Below the pieces are notes generated by a model that was given only the letters and a program-made list of their open reading frames with translations, was not told the origin of the DNA and made no database searches. Shown here in pieces: positions 58,484 to 64,000 of a DNA stretch of 64,000 bases (its first letter is position 1; the number at the start of each line of letters is the position of its first letter). Source of the DNA: Epiperipatus broadwayi (Eukaryota > Onychophora > Udeonychophora > Euonychophora > Peripatidae); assembly GCA_028023455.1 (NCBI GenBank), contig JAQFVV010012530.1, forward strand, positions 2,746,909 to 2,810,908. Direction: 5' to 3'. The position numbers and the translations under genes were made by a program.

Positions 58484-59304
58484 AACACAGTCACCTCATT
58501 ATCTAGAATATCTCTCTCCTTATTGGGCAAGGTCGCTCTACTTAATTTGGTAATATTTGGCCAGCTTTGCACTCACCAGCACCTTTCTTAAAAGGGTCAA
58601 GACTTTTTGAAAAAAGCTGTACTGGGGGAGGGGACTCCTGTCATCAGATTGAATGTCTTACAGAAGCCTAAACTCCTGAATGGTCTGGCCTTACATGCCA
58701 TTAAGTGTTTCCAATCCAAAGGATTCACAATATCCTGGTTAGGCTTCTGAATTTTCATTCTGACATCAAGTACCCTCTTCCCATAGAAAGGGTCGAACCT
58801 ACAGACAAAACCCCACACAGATAGTCTCACTTTCAGTGCTTGGTTCTGAGGAGAATGTCTGCTCCCAACTTTGCTGGTGTAAGTATCCCTGTGGCCTTTG
58901 ATAAGGGGTTTTTTGCCAACATATGACTAGCTTCATTTATCAACTTCATCCATTGTAAAGTATTGTTTGAGAGTGGGATTGATCACCCTCCTGAAGACTT
59001 CCTAAAAAGTTTTAATCAGGAGGCCAGGAAGATTGACCAAGAGGACATGCCTGGACCAGATGGTGATTCAGACCTGGGATCAACTAAAAACATAGAGTTT
59101 TTAAGACATTCTTTTTCATTCAAAATGATGGTTCTCCAAGTATCAGAAGGTCTGATCCCTCCCCCTACTACTTTTATAAAGGGCCTCCTAACACCTTTAC
59201 CTAATGTGGCTGTGGGGTTAAGGATGATTATGGATTCACAACTTCCATTGCATGGACTTTTGTCTCAATTTAATCTTAATGTTATAGGTATTACTAATTG
59301 TTAA

Positions 59305-59900
59305 ACTTTGTGTTATCTAAACTAAAATGGGTATAATCATTTGATGGTTGATACACTTAAGTTGCATAGCCTGTAACTCCATGCAATGCATGGTTTGGAC
59401 TTTATTGGAATAAAAATTGTAAATTCTCAGCCTAATACCAATGGTGATTGTCCACAATATAACTCTGATTTTGTAGCTAGTTATTATTTTGTGGGTTTTC
59501 TCAACTTATAACCTAAGGATAATGATCTGTAAATAAAATCTTGATTGCATTTTTATGGAATGCTAATCATAGAGCTTTGAGCTCCTGATAAAGCTTTATT
59601 GTAGACTCTGTGACCAAATCATGGACTCAAGTTATTATGTTGATATGTCCTAGTTCATAGGAGTGATTTACATCCTTAGACTTTTTTGTAGTGATATCCA
59701 AATTAAATTGGTCACATTATGTTGAAATGTCCCTAGTCTGTAGGGGTGATCTACACCCTTGGATTGCATTGTAGTGATATCCAAATTATATTGGTTACAT
59801 GTATATAATTTTAGTTTTCAATGATGATGATTATTTAATATTTGCTATTATCTAAATGTTAATTGATAGAGGTTTGCTTTTTCAATTTATAACCTTGTAA
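59305..59900. repeat. LINE-flanking DNA with 82-bp tandem duplication
   Basis: 59634-59715 and 59716-59798 are two related units (ATTATGTTGATATGTCC, TAGTGATATCCAAATTA). They may be part of the 3' region of the preceding LINE or an independent duplication. No coding. Confidence 0.65.
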
Positions 59901-61770
59901 CAATGATGTTCCCATGGATCTTCATACTGTACCCCTGAAGACCCATGGAAACAATGCTTGTAACCATCTGTTTGAACCAATGACTTTGTTCACAGTTATG
60001 TATCTTGGCACTGTAAATAAAGTATCCTTTAAGAGTAAAAAGTTTGAATCCCAGAAGTGATAGAGTTGATCCATGATTCAAACCACTTAAAGCAATTTTT
60101 ATTAATATAGCAAGAAAATTTATAATACATAAAGTGTTAACTTCCTGGCTATGTTCTTGAAAGTTGGGTAGTAGTAACAAAATTTGGACCCTAAAATGGA
60201 ATTGAAATATGACATGCAATTAAAACAAATTTAAGAATGGCCGTGAGATTTGAATCTATATTGTGGCTGAGTTGTAATAACTAAAATAAAGTAAAATTAC
60301 TTTTGCTCCTAAAAACTTATTTCTTTTATTACAACTAATCTATGTTTCCCACTGTGACATGTTGCAAGCAGTAGCACGATTTTAATTAAACAATAAGCCA
60401 TTGGAGTTCAAAAATATTTTATGGAAAACAAAAAAACATTTAAGACATGAAAGTGGTTATTTTACGACTATATATTGTAACTCCTCATCTCAACACAGAT
60501 CCTACACATTATATGAGCAAATGCCCAGAGTGCCAATTCTATTAATGAATAGAATAAGTTAACAATTACAATTATATATTGCTTTGAATTAATACTTGAA
60601 ACTCTTCTATTTTTATCTGACTTATAGCTTAGCTCAGTGGAGGGTTAAAGAAATTTAAAATATACAGAATATTAATAAATGAATGAATAATTATTATTAA
60701 TGATTAAAATAAGATATATGATTCATTTGTTAATCAACCAAATAATTAAAATTAATAAAGTTTTATTTAATCAAGCTAATAAACTATAATTTTAATTTGA
60801 TTTCTTCCATCATCTAAATACACTCATAGATTAACTACAATATAACTTTAACATAAAAATGTGATATTGAATAACTCCATTATCTAGTGCACTTTAGTAT
60901 AAATAGCTAAACTGATATTAATTTGGAACTAGGAAATCAGATCTCAGGAAATCTTTAATACGATTTGATTAAAGAAATTCTATTACACAATAAATTATAA
61001 CTATTGTAATAATAAAAAAAATAATAATGGAATGAATTGAATGATGCTTCACTGGACTAGCAATTAGATAATGAAGGAAATAGGGTACTTTTTAATCTCA
61101 CATCATTGTCTAACTAATAACTAAGTAGGCAACCTTTTATAAGTTTACTAGATGGTTAAGTATTTCATATAATGTTTGGATCAAGGAAACAATATTATCA
61201 GATTTCAGTATGTTTATTATTAAATTTACAAAGCAATGCACTATATTGTAATAGATATGTAGAAGGTGGAAACTAGAATATGAATGCATATAAGAACAAC
61301 TGGAGACAAAGTTTTAAATAATAAATAAAGGATTTATTTACATTTGCAATTGAAATAGTATAATTAACTCACATTGGGACTATTGTCCTAATTCTTAAAT
61401 TTACACATACATTACTATTCTGGGTTTGACATCTCTTTTGTTACACTTTTTTATTATTTATTGACTAGACACAAGATATAAATTAATAAATAAATAATGC
61501 CCTCATATTCTGACTTCGAATATATTTGGACTGTTAATTAACTCTAACAATTTTTATTATTATTAGCAAACAACACTGAGTAAATTAAATATATTATGGG
61601 CACAAATATATAAGTTGGAGAGGTCACTATCAATTGTTAACATAAAACAAATCAATAAACTTGGCTGTCAAGAAAATAATTTTAAATAGCTCAATTAAAT
61701 AATACCTTTAAATATCTACACTTTTCACACATTCAAAAAAAAATTATTCTGATGATTGGATGATTGTGGT
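59901..61770. other. AT-rich intergenic DNA, nothing recognised
   Basis: No gene, RNA or repeat terminus could be supported. The minus-strand open frame 59887-60219 has no domain. Confidence 0.5.
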
Positions 61771-62311
61771 AAATTAATATGATATAATTCAAAATAAATT
61801 AATATGATATAATTCAAAATATTTACTTCCTGATATATAAATTTAACAGTATTACACTTTCATGGCTGCGAGATTATTTGCATTACATGTGTGTGACATC
61901 ATATGCTAATATTAAAAACAAAATCATACATCTTCTCAGTTTACTTATGAATTACTAATTAAGTATAATTCGGACAATGCCATAAACCAAACAAAAAATA
62001 TAACAATATTTCTGCTCTAATATTCCATAAAGAATTTAATCTTACTATTTATTTATTCACAAACTACATTACATATAGCTATGATTCTATGATAACACAA
62101 AGATAAACATTCAAGAAAAATTTAAGCACACGATGAATACACAAGCTTCTTGGCTAATACATCTAACTACAAATAATGAATCCCCACTGGCTAATAAATC
62201 TAACAACAAATAATGAATCCCCACCTCCTTTGAGATATACTATTGGCATGGAATATATTCTCACCACCAGAATAAAGAGACATAAACACCACCAGAATAA
62301 AGAGACATAAA
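61771..62311. repeat. Three short exact tandem duplications
   Basis: A 25-bp unit AAATTAATATGATATAATTC... occurs twice at 61771-61820. A 37-bp unit starting TGGCTAATA occurs twice at 62151-62225. A 25-bp unit CACCACCAGAATAAAGAGAC... occurs twice at 62262-62311. Units within each pair are nearly or fully identical, which indicates recent slippage or duplication events clustered within 540 bp. Confidence 0.85.
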
Positions 62312-64000
62312 CTACTCAACTTCATAAAATATCATTTTTATAATGCATACATACGCAATCTAAGAAAATATTTCACTCGTGGCAAATGCTTGGATATAAT
62401 AAGGGAGAGAGTTCTCATTCCCAATCTACATAGAACATATTACAAAGAACTTTCTTTCTCATAGCTACTCTATACATTTTGTTCTATACATTGAAAAATA
62501 AATACACATACACAGATATGACACTATTTCTACCAATTCTTTTAGCATATGGCATCCTAAATTAACAGGAAGAAAAACAGTCATAAAACTTAATATTTAC
62601 TAATTATATGAAATAAATGCATAAGACAGACACACATACATATGAATAAGAGCATGTAAATAATTTCAAATTATAATATGCAAATATTAAGGTAAAGTAA
62701 ATGATAAACTGAAATAATAAAAAAAACTTTTAGATTATGACAAACTATTAGCTATTTTAAACTTTTAAATGACAATAATTTTTATCAACAAGGTTTTACC
62801 ATATCTGACACAATATTTCTTTCATACATGTGCTATTCTGAAAGCCAAATGCTCGCTTTGAGACAAAAAAATATCTCTCTTCAATAAACTCCTATAAAAT
62901 GTATATATATAACCTACATAAGACATTATATTTAAATAATAATTAGTTACCAGCGTACATCCGAGATGTTCTAGGAGTCAAGAAAATAACAAAAAATTAA
63001 ATAAGCAAATACATAAATAATAAATCTGTCTATCTATCTATAGTCTATCAATAGCAACAAACAAAAAAAGTCACTCTTCTTTAAACTTAAAAAAAATTCA
63101 CTTGTAAAGTTTCTTTCTTTCTTAAACATAAAGCTTCCCAACTGACATAAAGACAGGAATGACAATTCCAAATGAGTACGTATTACTAAACATAAATACA
63201 AATTCCTATAAGATAGATATTCACAATTTAGATTTAATTCAGTGATCTCCAATGTTCTTAGTAATAGGTAATTGAGTTCACTAATATAGCACATGCAGTA
63301 ATAAATTTTTATAATAACATAGATATGGATACATAGTTTCAGCTACATATCTCTTTATATTTATCATTCAATTAATCCTGGAAATATTTTAATTTAACAG
63401 TAACTTTAGTAGTTTTTCAAAAAGTAAACATTAGCTTGCCATTAACTTTATAAATTATCACAGATATAATTAATTTTGGTCCATTGTTAATTAATTATTC
63501 ATGTAGATCTACAATTCCTTAAGCAATAATATTTTTATTTTATAATATGTCCATATATCAAGGAGAACAAGAAATATGTAATATTAATGTTCTTCTACTT
63601 AATTTAAACATGTCATATTAAATAAATACTAGTAATTAATCAATTATTAGTAAGCCACACATTCACTTTGTCAATAAAGTAATTTATAGGCATGAACAAC
63701 AAGCATAATTATTATCATGGAGTAATTCAAATATATAGCATAGAAATATTATACTCACATTCTTCCATTTTAACTTGACTTTTATACAATTAGAGAAGAA
63801 TTTAAATGGAGAGTCAAAGGTAGGTTTTGTTAAGCAGTCCTGCATAAATTTTCTTGAAAGGTTATAAATTTCACACAATTTCTTTAGAAGATTAGAATGT
63901 TCATGCAATTTCATTTTTTCTTTAGTATTAATAGAAGATATAAGCAAACAAAGTAGATTAAAATTATCTGCATATACATACATTTTAAAGATGATAGGGT
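62312..64000. other. AT-rich intergenic DNA to the window end
   Basis: A short (TCTA)n run lies near 63028-63043. The minus-strand frames 63034-63294 and 63684-63983 are AT-rich and show no domain. Confidence 0.5.

Larger units (their letters stand above)
54000..59304 (+). mobile_element. Near full-length but decayed LINE, second family
   Basis: About 5.3 kb, less AT-rich than everything around it, holds a collinear series of broken frames in the plus orientation: a gag-like first protein (54247-54788), an apurinic-type endonuclease (about 56400-56920) and a reverse transcriptase (about 57890-58483). A C-terminal part reaches 59304. In-frame stops are numerous, so it is a pseudogene copy. 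It differs in composition and sequence from the purine-rich LINE family elsewhere in the window. The 5' edge is approximate. Confidence 0.75.

Overview
The window is very AT-rich animal nuclear DNA: introns with GT/AG borders, microsatellites, and many DNA transposons and retroelements. It has one unmistakable intact host gene, a cytosolic HSP90 at 17066-20804 (+). The HSP90 reads most like an arthropod protein. Together with the tRNA-derived SINEs and Penelope-like elements this suggests an arthropod, possibly a chelicerate, but that placement is inference only.

Layout. 1-2543: AT-rich, nothing recognised. 2544-3187: solo LTR with a 5-bp target duplication. 3233-5640: three foldback (inverted) repeats, the first split by a young tRNA-derived SINE. 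6238-7010: pogo/Tigger-like relic and a dispersed repeat. 7690-10240: a foldback whose left arm holds three tandem LINE 3' ends. 10592-14032: a hAT relic containing a head-to-head Penelope-like pair with a GIY-YIG endonuclease; this pair contains two smaller palindromes. 16697-20949: HSP90 with two heat-shock-element clusters, four coding exons and a poly(A) signal; intron 1 carries a minisatellite and a second SINE. 21-33 kb: tandem duplications, hammerhead-like repeats at 23.6-25.4 kb, a hAT MITE that keeps a BED-finger fragment (30724-31217), and a four-copy minisatellite. 33190-37455: an LTR-type element with 1.4-kb direct repeats, flanked by an inverted pair of another repeat. 38.3-44.5 kb: LINE fragments, a second LTR, one possible host exon (about 40812-41030, minus), a 149-bp tandem duplication, a foldback and a Tigger transposase relic. 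44988-45148: (TTA)n. 46.66-50.78 kb: an inverted hammerhead-bearing repeat split by a hAT element with 8-bp target duplications, which itself contains a nested hAT MITE and a LINE fragment. 51.25-53.04 kb: LINE reverse-transcriptase fragment. 54.0-59.3 kb: a second, less AT-rich LINE family. 59.3-64 kb: AT-rich with short tandem duplications only.

The most interesting signal is a family of dispersed 42-nt motifs (six copies, four in good shape) that fits a minimal type I hammerhead ribozyme. The motifs lie in repeats that occur as a tandem pair (339-bp spacing) and as head-to-head inverted pairs. This resembles what is known of animal retrozymes and Penelope-like elements. The second strong pattern is the number of foldbacks, about ten in 64 kb, several of them interrupted by datable later insertions.

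Apart from HSP90 the coding content is transposon remains with stops and frameshifts. Coordinates of old repeats are approximate to tens of bases.
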